From assembly GCF_003052585.1 (NCBI RefSeq), contig NZ_QASN01000014.1, positions 79,551 to 143,550 on the forward strand: a stretch of 64,000 bases of DNA. Reading direction: 5' to 3'. This document shows positions 38,350 to 47,868 of the stretch, one piece after another (within the stretch, counting starts at the first letter, position 1; every line of letters starts with the position of its first letter). The position numbers were made by a program, and so were the translations under genes. Below the pieces are notes generated by a model. That model was given only the letters and a program-made list of their open reading frames with translations. It ran no database searches and was not told where the DNA came from. The stretch comes from Pseudomonas mangrovi (GTDB lineage Bacteria; Pseudomonadota; Gammaproteobacteria; Pseudomonadales; Pseudomonadaceae).

Positions 38350-41193
38350 TTAGCCCGCAACCAGTACTCGGATCGCTTCCAGACGCATGGCTGCCTTGTC
38401 GAGCATCGCCAGGCCGTCCTCGCGTAGCTTGCGCAGCGCCTCGATCTCGCTGTCGCGCACGCTCGGGTTGACCTTGCGCAGGGCGATCAGACGCGCCAGT
38501 TCCTCGTCCAGTTCCGCCTGCAGTTTCAGCTTGCCCTGGGTAACGCGCTCGGCGTGACGCGGGGCCATCAGCGTCTCGGCCTTGGCCAGCTGCTGGCTCA
38601 AGGCATCGCGCTGGGCCTGGACGAACTTGTTGGCGCTGCCGCGCGGCACGCTTTCCAGTTGCGCATCGAGGGTATCGAAGGCGACTTTCGAGGCCAGGTC
38701 GTTGCCGTTGCCATCGAGCAGGCAGCGCAGCGCCAGTGGCGGCAGGAAGCGCCCCAGCTGCAGCGCGCGTGGCGCTACCGCCTCACTGACGTAGAGCAGC
38801 TCGAGCAGCACGGTGCCGGGCTTGAGCGCCTTGTTCTTGATCAGCGCCACCGCGGTGTTGCCCATCGAACCGGACAGCACCAGGTCCATGCCGCCCTGCA
38901 CCATGGGGTGCTCCCAGGTGAGGAACTGCATGTCCTCGCGGGCCAGCGCCTGGTTGCGGTCGTAGGTGACGGTCACTGCCTCGTCGTCGCCCAGCGGGAA
39001 GCTGGCGTCGAGCATCTTCTCGCTCGGGCGCAGGATCAGGGCGTTCTCGGAGTGATCCTCGCTGTCGATGCCGAAGGCGTCGAACAGCTGCTCCATGTAG
39101 ATCGGCAGGGCGAATTCGTCGTCCTGCTCGAGGATCGCCTCGACCAGCCGCTCGCCCTCGCCAGCGCCGCCGGAGTTGAGTTCCAGCAGGCGATCGCGGC
39201 CGGCATGCAGCTCGGCCTCCAGTCGCTCCCGCTCGGCGCGGCCCTCTTCGAGCAGCTGTTGCCAGAGCTTGTCGTCGTCGCCTTCCAGCAGTGTCAGCAG
39301 GCGCGGGCCGAACTGGTGCTGCAGGGCGTTGCCGGTGGGACAGGTGTTGAGGAAGGCGTTCAGTGCCTGGTGGTACCAGTGGAACAGGCGCGCCTGCGGG
39401 CTGTTCTCCAGGTAGGGCACGTGCAGCTGGATGCGGTGCTTCTGGCCGATCCGGTCGAGACGGCCGATACGCTGCTCGAGCAGGTCCGGGTGCGCCGGCA
39501 GGTCGAACAGCACCAGATGATGGGCGAACTGGAAGTTGCGGCCCTCCGAGCCGATTTCCGAGCAGATCAGCACCTGGGCGCCGAATTCCTCGTCAGCAAA
39601 GTAGGCGGCGGCGCGGTCGCGCTCGAGAATGCTCATGCCCTCGTGGAACACGGTGGCGGGGATGCCGGAACGTACGCGCAGGGCGTCTTCCAGATCCAGG
39701 GCGGTCTCGGCGTGGGCGCAGATCACCAGTACCTTGAATTTCTTCAGCATTTTCAGGGTGTCGATCAGCCACTCGACCCGCGGATCGAAGCGCCACCAGG
39801 CTTCTTCAGCAGCGCCGGCCTCGGCCTGGAAGCTCACCTCAGGATAGAGATCAGCGTGCTCGCCCACCGGCAGTTCGGCGTACTGCACAGGATTTTCCAG
39901 TGCGTAGGCATGCAGTTCGCGCTCGGGGAAGCCGCGCACGGCCGCGCGGGTGTTGCGCAACAGCACCCGGCCGGTGCCGTGGCGGTCGAGCAGTTCGCGA
40001 ATCAGCCGTGCCGAGGCCTGGGTGTCGCCATCGCTGACCGCGGCCAGCAGCGCCTCGCCTTCGGCACCGAGAAAGCCGCCGATGGTGGCGTGGGCTTCAG
40101 GCGACAGTCGACCTTCGTCGAGCAGCTCTTGCACCGCTTCGGCGACCGGCTTGTAGTGGGCACTTTCCGCACGGAAGGCTTCCAGGTCGTGGAAACGGCT
40201 CGGGTCGAGCAGACGCAGGCGGGCGAAGTGGCTTTCCTGGCCCAGCTGTTCCGGCGTGGCGGTGAGCAGCAGCACGCCCGGAATGACCTCGGCGAGTTGC
40301 TCGATCAGACGGTACTCGGCGCTGGCCTGTTGTGGATGCCAGACCAGATGGTGCGCTTCATCCACCACCAGCATGTCCCAGCCAGCGGCGAACAGCGCAT
40401 CCTGGGCGCGTTCGTCCTCCACCAGCCACTCCAGCGCGACCAGCGCCAGCTGGGTGTCCTCGAACGGGTTGCCGGCATCGCTCTCGGCAAAGCGCTCGAA
40501 GTCGTAGAGCGCGACCTGCAGATTGAAGCGCCGACGCATCTCCACCAGCCACTGGTGCTGCAGGTTCTCCGGCACCACGATCAGCACCCGCGAGGCGCGT
40601 CCGGTCAGCAACTGGCGATGGATCACCAGGCCGGCCTCGATGGTCTTGCCGAGGCCGACTTCATCGGCCAGCAGTACCCGCGGGGCAATCCGGTCGGCGA
40701 CTTCACGGGCAATGTGCAGCTGGTGCGGAATCGGTTGCGCGCGGGCGCCACCCAGGCCCCAGAGACTCGACTGGACCTGCCGGCTGCGGTGCCGCAGGCT
40801 GTGGTAGCGCAGGCTGAACCAGCCCAGCGGATCGATCTGACCGGCGAACAGGCGGTCACTGGCCAGGCGGAACTGGATGAAGTTGGACAGCTGGGTTTCC
40901 GGCAGGATGCAATGCTGGTTCTGCTCGTCGAGACCTTCATAGACCAGCAGGCCATCGACGTCCTGGACTGCCTGTACGGTCAGCTTCCAGCCTTCGAAGT
41001 GGGTGATCTCGTCGCCGGGGGCGAAGCGCACCCGGGTCAGGGGTGCATTGCGCAGGGCGTACTGGCGGGTCTCGCCGCTGGCCGGGTAGAGCACCGTCAG
41101 CAGGCGTCCGTCCTGAGCCAGGATGGTGCCCAGGCCCAGTTCCGCCTCGCTGTCGCTGATCCAGCGTTGTCCCGGTTGATACTGCTGCGCCAT
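38350..41193 (-). CDS. rapA: RNA polymerase-associated ATPase RapA (HepA)
   Basis: A Swi2/Snf2 ATPase that binds RNA polymerase and helps it recycle after transcription. The 947-residue product starts with Tudor-like domains ([20 protein letters not shown]), then Walker A in [17 protein letters not shown] near residue 180, the DEAHH box [12 protein letters not shown] near 280, and the helicase C domain with [20 protein letters not shown] and [20 protein letters not shown] near 500. Length matches the family (about 950-970). It is convergent with rluB and divergent from the 98-residue protein gene. Confidence 0.96.
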   Translation of the reverse strand: MAQQYQPGQRWISDSEAELGLGTILAQDGRLLTVLYPASGETRQYALRNAPLTRVRFAPGDEITHFEGWKLTVQAVQDVDGLLVYEGLDEQNQHCILPETQLSNFIQFRLASDRLFAGQIDPLGWFSLRYHSLRHRSRQVQSSLWGLGGARAQPIPHQLHIAREVADRIAPRVLLADEVGLGKTIEAGLVIHRQLLTGRASRVLIVVPENLQHQWLVEMRRRFNLQVALYDFERFAESDAGNPFEDTQLALVALEWLVEDERAQDALFAAGWDMLVVDEAHHLVWHPQQASAEYRLIEQLAEVIPGVLLLTATPEQLGQESHFARLRLLDPSRFHDLEAFRAESAHYKPVAEAVQELLDEGRLSPEAHATIGGFLGAEGEALLAAVSDGDTQASARLIRELLDRHGTGRVLLRNTRAAVRGFPERELHAYALENPVQYAELPVGEHADLYPEVSFQAEAGAAEEAWWRFDPRVEWLIDTLKMLKKFKVLVICAHAETALDLEDALRVRSGIPATVFHEGMSILERDRAAAYFADEEFGAQVLICSEIGSEGRNFQFAHHLVLFDLPAHPDLLEQRIGRLDRIGQKHRIQLHVPYLENSPQARLFHWYHQALNAFLNTCPTGNALQHQFGPRLLTLLEGDDDKLWQQLLEEGRAERERLEAELHAGRDRLLELNSGGAGEGERLVEAILEQDDEFALPIYMEQLFDAFGIDSEDHSENALILRPSEKMLDASFPLGDDEAVTVTYDRNQALAREDMQFLTWEHPMVQGGMDLVLSGSMGNTAVALIKNKALKPGTVLLELLYVSEAVAPRALQLGRFLPPLALRCLLDGNGNDLASKVAFDTLDAQLESVPRGSANKFVQAQRDALSQQLAKAETLMAPRHAERVTQGKLKLQAELDEELARLIALRKVNPSVRDSEIEALRKLREDGLAMLDKAAMRLEAIRVLVAG

Positions 41194-41402
41194 GCCTGTC
41201 TCCCGTGAAAAAGCCGGCTATGGTAGCCGAACGCCGGGATTGCCGCGACGCTCGCGGTTATTTATGAATAGCGTCACGAAGTGTAGCCTCGTCATTCAAG
41301 TGTCAGGTCGGCCCGCCGACAGTGCAGTCAGGGCCTGTGCCGTCGTCGCGCGACGCAGGCGGATTCCATCAACACGTGCAGGCCGCCAGGAGGCGTCAGT
41401 CC

Positions 41403-41699
41403 ATGTTGCCGCCGATTCCCCAGGGTGTACTTCCGGTCACCGTCCAGCAGGACGTGGTCAAGCCGCGCCCGGACATCCCTCCGGTCACACCGGTACAGGA
41501 AAGCGCCAACGAAAGCGCTGTGAGCCTGGACAAGCGTCACCCGCAGGAAGCCGAGGAACTGCTGCGCGAGGAACAGCGACGGCGTCAGCGCCGCGGCTAC
41601 TCCGCGGAGGAGCTGGCAGAAGGGGAAGTCGAGGAGGCCGACCAGGCTCGAATCGACGAGCTGCCGCGCCAGGGGCTGTGGATCGACGTCGAGGTCTGA
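41403..41699 (+). CDS. Small charged hypothetical protein
   Basis: A 98-residue product, begins MLPPIPQGVLPVTVQQDVVK, with a Pro-rich start, then a helical highly charged part (HPQEAEELLREEQRRRQRRG) and an acidic end. The AGGAGG ribosome site 8 nt before the ATG is excellent. I remember similar Pseudomonas-restricted proteins, often misnamed by automated annotation, but no function. It is divergent from rapA and is followed by another small gene 72 nt later. Confidence 0.75.
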   Translation: MLPPIPQGVLPVTVQQDVVKPRPDIPPVTPVQESANESAVSLDKRHPQEAEELLREEQRRRQRRGYSAEELAEGEVEEADQARIDELPRQGLWIDVEV

Positions 41700-41771
41700 A
41701 CGCAGGGCTGGTCAGGCGCGCTTGCGCACCGCATCATCTGCCTATCCCCTTTTTCCGTCCGGCGAAGCGGC

Positions 41772-41951
41772 ATGAGCGACGACAGCAAAGACAACCTGAT
41801 CGATTTCGGCAGCGAGCGCGGCAAGCGCATCCATGAATTGCACGACAAGCGCCTGGATGAAATGCGCAAGGCATTCGAGCAGGCGCTGCCCCTGCCCAGG
41901 AGCAAGTCCGCCAAAGTGGCCAAGTCCGGCAAGAAGCCGAAAAAGCGCTGA
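41772..41951 (+). CDS. 59-residue basic hypothetical protein
   Basis: The frame codes for 59 residues beginning MSDDSKDNLIDFGSERGKRI, continuing with a charged helix (HELHDKRLDEMRKAFEQALP) and ending in a Lys-rich tail (SAKVAKSGKKPKKR). It is soluble and strongly basic at its end, as in small nucleic-acid-binding proteins, but I do not recognise a family. The ribosome site is poor (GCGAAGCGGC). GC-rich wobble positions and the compact slot before the Anr-box region favour a real gene. Confidence 0.6.
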   Translation: MSDDSKDNLIDFGSERGKRIHELHDKRLDEMRKAFEQALPLPRSKSAKVAKSGKKPKKR

Positions 41952-41989
41952 AGCCTGCGACTTCCCGCCGCGTCGCCTGTACCCATTCC

Positions 41990-42003
41990 TTGACCCAGAT
42001 CAG
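41990..42003. promoter_or_regulatory. Secondary Anr/FNR-like half-conserved site
   Basis: TTGACCCAGATCAG matches the Anr/FNR pattern TTGAT-N4-ATCAA at eight of ten conserved positions. It lies 50 bp upstream of the better site at 42040. Confidence 0.4.
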
Positions 42004-42008
42004 CATCC

Positions 42009-42032
42009 CGATCCCCTGCCAGCAGGGGATCG
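42009..42032. terminator. Hairpin between the 59-residue gene and the Anr box
   Basis: CGATCCCCTGC (42009-42019) and GCAGGGGATCG (42022-42032) are a perfect 11-bp inverted repeat with a 2-nt centre, about 57 nt after the previous stop. No T run; it probably ends or stabilises the upstream transcript. Confidence 0.55.
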
Positions 42033-42039
42033 GCGCCTA

Positions 42040-42053
42040 TTGACCCGGATCAA
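42040..42053. promoter_or_regulatory. Anr (FNR-type) box
   Basis: TTGACCCGGATCAA matches TTGAT-N4-ATCAA at nine of ten conserved positions. It lies 69 bp before the ATG of the CcoM-like gene, a normal distance for an activating site. Low-oxygen induction by Anr is inferred. Confidence 0.75.
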
Positions 42054-42121
42054 TTTTTCCCTGCCTGCCTGCCGTTAACGTGGAGCCATCACTCAAGAGC
42101 AGCAGATGCAGGAGGCTCTCC

Positions 42122-42238
42122 ATGTTTTTAGATGAAGTCGTCATCTCCGGGATATTGATCGTCGGATTGTGCGTAGCCTTCTGCGGTGGTTTTGCCTATT
42201 TCATCTGGAAGGATGCACACAAGAAGCCCAAGGGCTGA
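42122..42238 (+). CDS. ccoM: CcoM-like single-span protein of cbb3 cytochrome oxidase
   Basis: A 38-residue membrane peptide: a short acidic start (MFLDEV), one span (VISGILIVGLCVAFCGGFAY) and a basic end (FIWKDAHKKPKG). From memory this matches the small CcoM subunit found in the P. stutzeri cbb3 oxidase structure in length, FIWKDxH end and glycine positions, and which stabilises the complex. The Anr box upstream, the GCAGGAGG ribosome site and the strong terminator immediately after make it a single-gene, low-oxygen-induced unit, which fits. No other cco gene is in the window. Confidence 0.7.
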   Translation: MFLDEVVISGILIVGLCVAFCGGFAYFIWKDAHKKPKG

Positions 42239-42270
42239 TCCTTCCGGCAACAGAGCACGCAAGGCAATTT

Positions 42271-42297
42271 GGGCGACCCTGGGTCGCCCTTTTTTTG
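42271..42297 (+). terminator. Rho-independent terminator after ccoM
   Basis: GGGCGACC (42271-42278), CTG loop, GGTCGCCC (42282-42289), then seven or more T. A textbook terminator 32 nt after the stop. Confidence 0.95.
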
Positions 42298-42386
42298 TCT
42301 GCGATTTGTGTGGCGGGGCGGGGCGGCGCGGGAGTCGGGTTGCCGGGGTTGCGATGATCCCAGGCTTCTCGTGGACATCGTCCTCC

Positions 42387-42457
42387 CGGGACGCTCCGGG
42401 CTCCGCAGACGCAGAGCGTCTGCAACGGCGTTGCCACGCAGAGCGTGGGAGCGATCA
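42387..42457. repeat. Inverted third copy of the window-start repeat
   Basis: Reading the minus strand, this 71-bp block matches 163-233: TGATC, a CCCACGCTCTGCGTGG-type palindrome, CAGACGCTCTGCGTCTG and a GGAGC...GTCCCG end. It lies between the ccoM terminator and the phaJ1 stop. Confidence 0.75.
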
Positions 42458-42477
42458 GTGCAAGCGTTTTCGGCGGG

Positions 42478-42948
42478 TCAGTTGATGCTCACCTGCGGCA
42501 GGGCCGGCATCTCCACGGTCTGGGCGCTGCGCGGTGCGAGCACCTCGGCTTCGCCGTCGACCACCTGCTCGCCGTTCTGGTTGAACACGCGGGTGGCCAG
42601 GCGCACGCGGAACTTGGGCAGCTTCTCCAGTACTTCCAGCTCCACCCTGAGGGTGTCGCCAAGCTTGACCGGACGGCTGAACTTCAGGCTCTGGCCCAGA
42701 TAGATGGTACCTGGCCCGGGCAGTTCGCAGGCGATCGCCGCGCTGATCAGTGCGCCGCTGAACATGCCGTGGGCGATGCGTTCCTTGAACAGCGTGCCGG
42801 CGGCGAAGTCCGCATCCAGGTGGACCGGGTTGCAGTCGCCGGAGACGGCGGCGAACAGTTGGACGTCGCGCTCCTCGACCTGACGTTCGAAGCGGGCCTG
42901 CTGACCGACCTGCAGTGATTCGTAGGGTTTGTTGCTGACCTGGCTCAT
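42478..42948 (-). CDS. phaJ1: MaoC-type (R)-specific enoyl-CoA hydratase
   Basis: Hydrates trans-2-enoyl-CoA from beta-oxidation to (R)-3-hydroxyacyl-CoA, the monomer for polyhydroxyalkanoates. The 156-residue hot-dog-fold protein has the hydratase-2 motif AAVSGDCNPVHLDADFA, with catalytic Asp38 and His43, and the PGTIYLGQSLKFSRPVKLGD stretch. Its ATG overlaps the stop of the upstream lysophospholipase gene (ATGA). Length and neighbours (lysophospholipase, fadD2, fadD1) are as I recall for P. aeruginosa phaJ1. Preference for short acyl chains is a family inference. Confidence 0.88.
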   Translation of the reverse strand: MSQVSNKPYESLQVGQQARFERQVEERDVQLFAAVSGDCNPVHLDADFAAGTLFKERIAHGMFSGALISAAIACELPGPGTIYLGQSLKFSRPVKLGDTLRVELEVLEKLPKFRVRLATRVFNQNGEQVVDGEAEVLAPRSAQTVEMPALPQVSIN

Positions 42949-43904
42949 TCGGTTTCCTTGTGTTCCTGAGGGCATTGGTGCTGATGCGCCAGCACCTGCT
43001 GCAGCCATTGCAGCAGGTCGCTGACGACCTGGTCGCGGTTGGTTTCGTTGAGCAGCTCGTGACGCGCATCGGGATAGATGCGCAGCTCGACCTGGGCCAG
43101 GCCGGCCTTGCGCAGGGCGGCGGCGAGATCCTCAAGACGCTTGCCCTGGCTCACCGGGTCACGCGCGCCGCCGATGATCAGCAGCGGCAACTGATGGTCG
43201 ATCTGCGCCAGGCTTTCCAGCTCGCTGATCTGTTGCAGGCCGCCGAGCAGATCGAGCCAGAGCTGGTTGCTGCAGCGAAAGCCGCACAGCGGGTCGGCGA
43301 TGTAACGATCAACTTCGGCCGGATCGCGGCTGAGCCAGTCGAACTTCGTCCGTAGCGGTTTGAAGGCGCGGTTGAACGAGCCGAACGACAGGCGTTCGAT
43401 CAGCGCGCTGCGCCCGCGCGAGCCCTGGCGCCAACGTTCGAAACGGGCGATCAGCTCGGCGCTGCGATACAGCGCCACCGGCTGGTAATTGGAGCCGCTG
43501 AGCACCGCCGCCTGCAGGCTGCAGCTGTGTTGCATCAGATAGCTCTGGGCGATGTAGCTGCCCATGCTGTGGGCGAACAGGATGATCGGCAGCCCTGGAT
43601 GCTGCTGGCGCATGTGGTGGTTGAGCGTGGCCAGATCGCGCACCACCTTGCTCCAACCCTCGCTGTCGGCGTAGTGGCCGAGCTGTTCGGGTTCGGCACT
43701 CAGGCCGTGGCCGCGCTGGTCATGCGCATAGACTTCGTAGCCTGCAGTCACCAGGGCTTGGGCAAAGCGCGCATAGCGGCCGCTGTGCTCGGCCAGGCCG
43801 TGGGCGATCATCACCAGTGCTCGCGGGGGCTCTGCGGCACGCCAGTGGTTGACGTGCAGGCTGCAGCCATCGTCGGCGGTGAGACGGAAAGCGTCGTGCA
43901 GCAT
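42945..43904 (-). CDS. Alpha/beta hydrolase, lysophospholipase/monoglyceride lipase type
   Basis: A 319-residue serine hydrolase. The nucleophile elbow is AHSMGS near residue 115; the acid is in GGARDPVS near 250 and the histidine in PDARHELLNE near 280. The N-terminal ALVMIAHGLAEHSGRYARFA with the HGLAEHSGRY oxyanion block is typical of the PldB/monoacylglycerol-lipase group. There is no signal peptide. The ATG at 43904 begins MLHDAFRLTADDGCSLHVNH. It overlaps phaJ1 by 4 nt and is divergent from fadD2, so it may release fatty acids that fadD2/fadD1 then activate. Confidence 0.88.
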   Translation of the reverse strand: MLHDAFRLTADDGCSLHVNHWRAAEPPRALVMIAHGLAEHSGRYARFAQALVTAGYEVYAHDQRGHGLSAEPEQLGHYADSEGWSKVVRDLATLNHHMRQQHPGLPIILFAHSMGSYIAQSYLMQHSCSLQAAVLSGSNYQPVALYRSAELIARFERWRQGSRGRSALIERLSFGSFNRAFKPLRTKFDWLSRDPAEVDRYIADPLCGFRCSNQLWLDLLGGLQQISELESLAQIDHQLPLLIIGGARDPVSQGKRLEDLAAALRKAGLAQVELRIYPDARHELLNETNRDQVVSDLLQWLQQVLAHQHQCPQEHKETE

Positions 43905-44101
43905 GGCGGCTCCGGGGCAGCGAGAGGTGCGCGCATTGTAGGGCGTTGTCAGGTTTTTTACCCGCCGACGCATGGCAGAAAACTTGAGTAAAGATTCACG
44001 AGGTAAATGACAGGGCGACAGCTATTTGCGTCGCGCGATAGAGCTGCTAAGTTCCGGCAATCCCTTTTTCGGGGCCGGTACCCATCAGGAGACAACAACA
44101 A

Positions 44102-45790
44102 ATGCAACCTGAGTTCTGGAGTGACAAACGACCCGCTGGCGTAGCCAACGACATCGACATGAGCGAATACCGCTCGATCAGCGAAGTCTTCGAGCGTTCC
44201 TGCAAGAACCATGCGGACCGTCCCGCGTTCAGCAACATGGGCGCGACGCTGACCTACGCCGATGTGGATCGTCACTCCGCAGCCTTCGCCGCCTACCTGC
44301 AGCAGCACACCAACCTGCAGCCGGGTGACCGCATCGCGGTGCAGATGCCCAACATCCTGCAGTACCCGATCGCGGTGTTCGGCGCCATGCGTGCCGGGCT
44401 GATAGTGGTCAACACCAACCCGATGTACACCGTCCGCGAGATGCGCCACCAGTTCAAGGACTCCGGGGCCAAGGCGCTGGTCTATCTCAATGTATTCGGC
44501 CACATGGTCCAGGAAGCGCTGCCGGAAACCGGCATCGAGTACCTGTTCGAGGCGCGCATGGGCGACATGCTGCCGGGCCTCAAGGGCAAGCTGGTCAACT
44601 TCGCCGTCAAGCACGTGAAGAAGATGGTGCCGTCCTACAACCTGCCGCAGGCAGTGGCGTTCAAGGATGCGCTGAAGAAGTGCAAGGGCCATGCACTCAA
44701 GCCGGTGGAGGCGAATCACGACAGCATCGCCGTGCTGCAGTACACCGGCGGCACCACCGGCGTGGCCAAGGGTGCGATGCTGACCCACGGCAATCTGATC
44801 GCCAACATGCTGCAGGTGCGCGCCAACATGGCCCAGCAGGATGAGAACGGCCAGCCCTATCATCAGGAAGGCCGCGAGATACTGATCGCGCCGCTGCCGC
44901 TGTACCACATCTATGCCTTCACCGTTAACTGCATGTGCATGATGGTCGGCGGCAACCACAACGTGCTGATCACCAATCCGCGCGACATTTCCGGTTTCGT
45001 CAAGGAACTGCAGAAGTGGAAGTTCACCGGTCTGCTGGGTCTGAACACCCTGTTCGTCGCCCTGATGGAGCACCCGGACTTCGACAAGATCGATTTCTCC
45101 CACCTGAAGATGACCAACTCCGGCGGCACCGCGCTGGTCAAGTCGATCGCCGATCGCTGGCAGGGCATCACCGGTTGCAACGTTGCCGAAGGCTACGGCC
45201 TGACCGAAACCAGCCCGGTGGCCTGTGCCAACCTGCGTGGTGAGTACGGTCGCCTCGGCACCGTCGGCATGCCGGTACCGGGCACCACCCTGAAGGTGAT
45301 CAACGACGAGGGCGAGGAACTGGCCCTCGGTGAGCGCGGCGAGCTGTGCATCAAGGGCCCGCAGGTGATGAAGGGCTACTGGCAGCGCGAGGAGGCGACC
45401 GCCGAGGTACTCGATGCCGAAGGCTGGTTCAAGACCGGCGACATCGCGGTGATCAGCGAGGACGGCTTCGTCAGCATCGTCGACCGCAAGAAGGACATGG
45501 TCATCGTCTCCGGCTTCAACGTCTATCCCAACGAGATCGAGGATGTGGTCATGACCCATCCCAAGGTCAGCGCCTGCGCGGTGATCGGCGTGCCGGACGA
45601 GCGTTCCGGCGAGGCAGTGAAACTGTTCGTGGTGCCGCGTGACGCCAGCCTGACGGTCGATGAGCTGAAGGCCTTCTGCCGGGAGAATTTCACCGGCTAC
45701 AAGGTGCCCAAGCACATCGTGCTGAAGGAATCGCTGCCGATGTCGCCGGTAGGCAAGATCCTTCGCCGCGAGCTGCGCGACGTGGCCTGA
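44102..45790 (+). CDS. fadD2: Long-chain fatty acid-CoA ligase (first of two)
   Basis: Activates exogenous fatty acids to acyl-CoA with ATP at the inner membrane. The 562-residue ANL-family enzyme has the AMP-binding P-loop YTGGTTGVAKGAML near 213-226, GYGLTETSPV near 365, and the hinge/C-terminal blocks GWFKTGDIAV, IVDRKKDMVIVSGFNVYPNE and the catalytic lysine in PVGKILRRELRD. It is about as long as its downstream paralogue and very similar in order of motifs. In P. aeruginosa fadD2 precedes fadD1; I use the same names by position. A terminator separates the two genes. Confidence 0.92.
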   Translation: MQPEFWSDKRPAGVANDIDMSEYRSISEVFERSCKNHADRPAFSNMGATLTYADVDRHSAAFAAYLQQHTNLQPGDRIAVQMPNILQYPIAVFGAMRAGLIVVNTNPMYTVREMRHQFKDSGAKALVYLNVFGHMVQEALPETGIEYLFEARMGDMLPGLKGKLVNFAVKHVKKMVPSYNLPQAVAFKDALKKCKGHALKPVEANHDSIAVLQYTGGTTGVAKGAMLTHGNLIANMLQVRANMAQQDENGQPYHQEGREILIAPLPLYHIYAFTVNCMCMMVGGNHNVLITNPRDISGFVKELQKWKFTGLLGLNTLFVALMEHPDFDKIDFSHLKMTNSGGTALVKSIADRWQGITGCNVAEGYGLTETSPVACANLRGEYGRLGTVGMPVPGTTLKVINDEGEELALGERGELCIKGPQVMKGYWQREEATAEVLDAEGWFKTGDIAVISEDGFVSIVDRKKDMVIVSGFNVYPNEIEDVVMTHPKVSACAVIGVPDERSGEAVKLFVVPRDASLTVDELKAFCRENFTGYKVPKHIVLKESLPMSPVGKILRRELRDVA

Positions 45791-45833
45791 ACGCCGTCAA
45801 CCGCTGCCACCAAGGCGGCTGCAATCGCATCGT

Positions 45834-45862
45834 GACCGGAGCCCAGGCTCCGGTCTTTTTTT
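45834..45862 (+). terminator. Rho-independent terminator after fadD2
   Basis: GACCGGAGCC, CA, GGCTCCGGTC, followed by seven T: a perfect 10-bp stem. fadD1 therefore needs its own promoter in 45863-46017. Confidence 0.95.
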
Positions 45863-46017
45863 GCCTGCCGCCGCAGTCCGCGGCCTAGGCGCTCCGTGGC
45901 AAAGCTGCTACTCTCGCCCCGCCTTTTTTGCCAGCCTCCCGCTGTCCAGCAAGAGCAAACACACAACAAATCAACCGTGCGCGGTGAAGACTAGCGTTGC
46001 ATTTAGGAGTTGCCTCC

Positions 46018-47706
46018 ATGACCGAAAACTTCTGGAAGGATAAGTACCCAGCCGGCATTTCCGCCGAGATCGACCCGGATGCCTATCCGAACGTCCTGGC
46101 CGTACTCAAGCAATCCTGCCAACGCTTCGCCGACAAGCCGGCCTTCACCAACATGGGCAAGACCCTGACCTACGGTGAGATGTACGAGCTGTCCGGCGCC
46201 TTCGCCGCCTACCTGCAGGAACACACCGATCTGCAGCCGGGCGACCGCATCGCGGTACAGATGCCCAACGTGCTGCAGTACCCGATCGTGGTCTTCGGTG
46301 CCATTCGTGCCGGCCTGGTCGTGGTCAACACCAACCCGCTCTACACCGTGCGGGAGATGGAACACCAGTTCAACGATTCCGGCGCCAAGGCGCTGGTCTG
46401 CCTGGCCAACATGGCCCACCTGGCCGAAGACGTGGTGCCCAAGACCGGCATCAAGCACGTCATCGTCACCGAGGTCGGCGACATGCTGCCGGCGCTCAAG
46501 CGCCTGCTGGTCAACAGCGTGGTCAAGTACGTCAAGAAGATGGTCCCGGCCTACAACCTGCCGCAGGCGGTCAAGCTCAACGATGCCCTGGCCAAGGGCC
46601 GTGGTCGTCCGGTGCGCGAGGCCAATCCGAGCGGTAACGACGTTGCCGTGCTGCAGTACACCGGCGGCACCACCGGCGTGGCCAAGGGCGCGATGCTGAC
46701 CCACCGCAACCTGATCGCCAACATGCAGCAGTCCCATGCGCTGATGGCTTCCAACCTGCAGGACGGCCTGGAAGTCGTCATCTGCCCGCTGCCGCTGTAT
46801 CACATCTACGCCTTCACCTTCCATTGCATGGCGATGATGCTCAGCGGCAATCACAACATCCTGATCACCAACCCGCGCGACATTCCGGCCTTCGTCAAGG
46901 AGCTGTCGCAGCATCGCTTCAGCGTTTTCGTCGGCCTCAATACCCTGTTCGTCGCCCTGTGCGGCAGCGAAGACTTCCGCAAGCTGAACTTCTCCGCGCT
47001 CAAGCTCACCCTCTCTGGTGGCATGGCGTTGCAGCTGGCCAGCGCCGAGCGCTGGAAGGAAGTCACCGGCTGCTCGATCTGCGAAGGCTACGGCATGACC
47101 GAAACCAGCCCGGTGGTCTCGGTGAATCCCTACGAGAACATCCAGATCGGCACCATCGGCATCCCGGTGCCGTCGACCCTGTGCAAGGTTGTCGACGACG
47201 AAGGCAAGGATCTGCCGATGGGCTCGATCGGCGAGCTGTGCGTCAAGGGCCCGCAGGTGATGAAGGGCTACTGGCAGCGCGAAGAGGCCACCGCCGAGAT
47301 CCTCGACGCCGAGGGCTGGCTGAAGACCGGCGACATCGCGGTGATCCAGGAAGACGGCTTCATCCGCATCGTCGACCGCAAGAAGGACATGATTCTGGTC
47401 TCTGGCTTCAACGTGTACCCGAACGAGCTGGAAGACGTCCTCGCGACCCTGCCGGGCGTGCAGCATTGCGCGGCTATCGGCACCCCCGATGAGAAGTCCG
47501 GCGAGGCGATCAAGGTCTTCGTCGTCACCAAGTCGGGCGAGAGCCTGACCAAGGAGCAGGTGATTGCGCACATGCGCGCCAACGTCACTGGCTACAAGGT
47601 GCCCAAGGCCGTCGAGTTCCGCGACAGCCTGCCGATGACCAACGTCGGCAAGATCCTGCGTCGCGAGCTGCGCGACGAGGAACTGAAGAAGCTGGGCAAG
47701 AAGTAA
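46018..47706 (+). CDS. fadD1: Long-chain fatty acid-CoA ligase (second of two)
   Basis: A second 562-residue acyl-CoA synthetase, a tandem paralogue of the preceding gene, probably with a different chain-length range. It has YTGGTTGVAKGAML, GYGMTETSPVVSVNP, GWLKTGDIAV, IVDRKKDMILVSGFNVYPNE and NVGKILRRELRDEELKKLGK. The start ATG at 46018 lies after AGGAGTTGCCTCC; codons upstream in the frame are not conserved with the paralogue. Separate terminators on both sides indicate that each fadD gene can be regulated on its own. Confidence 0.93.
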   Translation: MTENFWKDKYPAGISAEIDPDAYPNVLAVLKQSCQRFADKPAFTNMGKTLTYGEMYELSGAFAAYLQEHTDLQPGDRIAVQMPNVLQYPIVVFGAIRAGLVVVNTNPLYTVREMEHQFNDSGAKALVCLANMAHLAEDVVPKTGIKHVIVTEVGDMLPALKRLLVNSVVKYVKKMVPAYNLPQAVKLNDALAKGRGRPVREANPSGNDVAVLQYTGGTTGVAKGAMLTHRNLIANMQQSHALMASNLQDGLEVVICPLPLYHIYAFTFHCMAMMLSGNHNILITNPRDIPAFVKELSQHRFSVFVGLNTLFVALCGSEDFRKLNFSALKLTLSGGMALQLASAERWKEVTGCSICEGYGMTETSPVVSVNPYENIQIGTIGIPVPSTLCKVVDDEGKDLPMGSIGELCVKGPQVMKGYWQREEATAEILDAEGWLKTGDIAVIQEDGFIRIVDRKKDMILVSGFNVYPNELEDVLATLPGVQHCAAIGTPDEKSGEAIKVFVVTKSGESLTKEQVIAHMRANVTGYKVPKAVEFRDSLPMTNVGKILRRELRDEELKKLGKK

Positions 47707-47723
47707 TCCGCCCGGTCTGAAAG

Positions 47724-47748
47724 AGCCCCGCCTTGTGCGGGGCTTTTT
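47724..47748 (+). terminator. Rho-independent terminator after fadD1
   Basis: AGCCCCGC (47724-47731), CTTGT, GCGGGGCT (47737-47744), then TTTTA. It starts 18 nt after the stop. Confidence 0.93.
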
Positions 47749-47868
47749 ATTGCTCCTGAGAAAGGAACGGCTCTATTTCGGCTACTACGACTAAATGACG
47801 CGCTTTTTGAATGGTTATTGCTGCTAGGCTGAGCAGAACGTGAGTCTTAATCTTGAAAGGAGAGTGCC

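Noticed and set aside
38554..41208. 884-codon frame antisense to rapA
   Set aside because: Shadow of rapA, which has complete helicase motifs.
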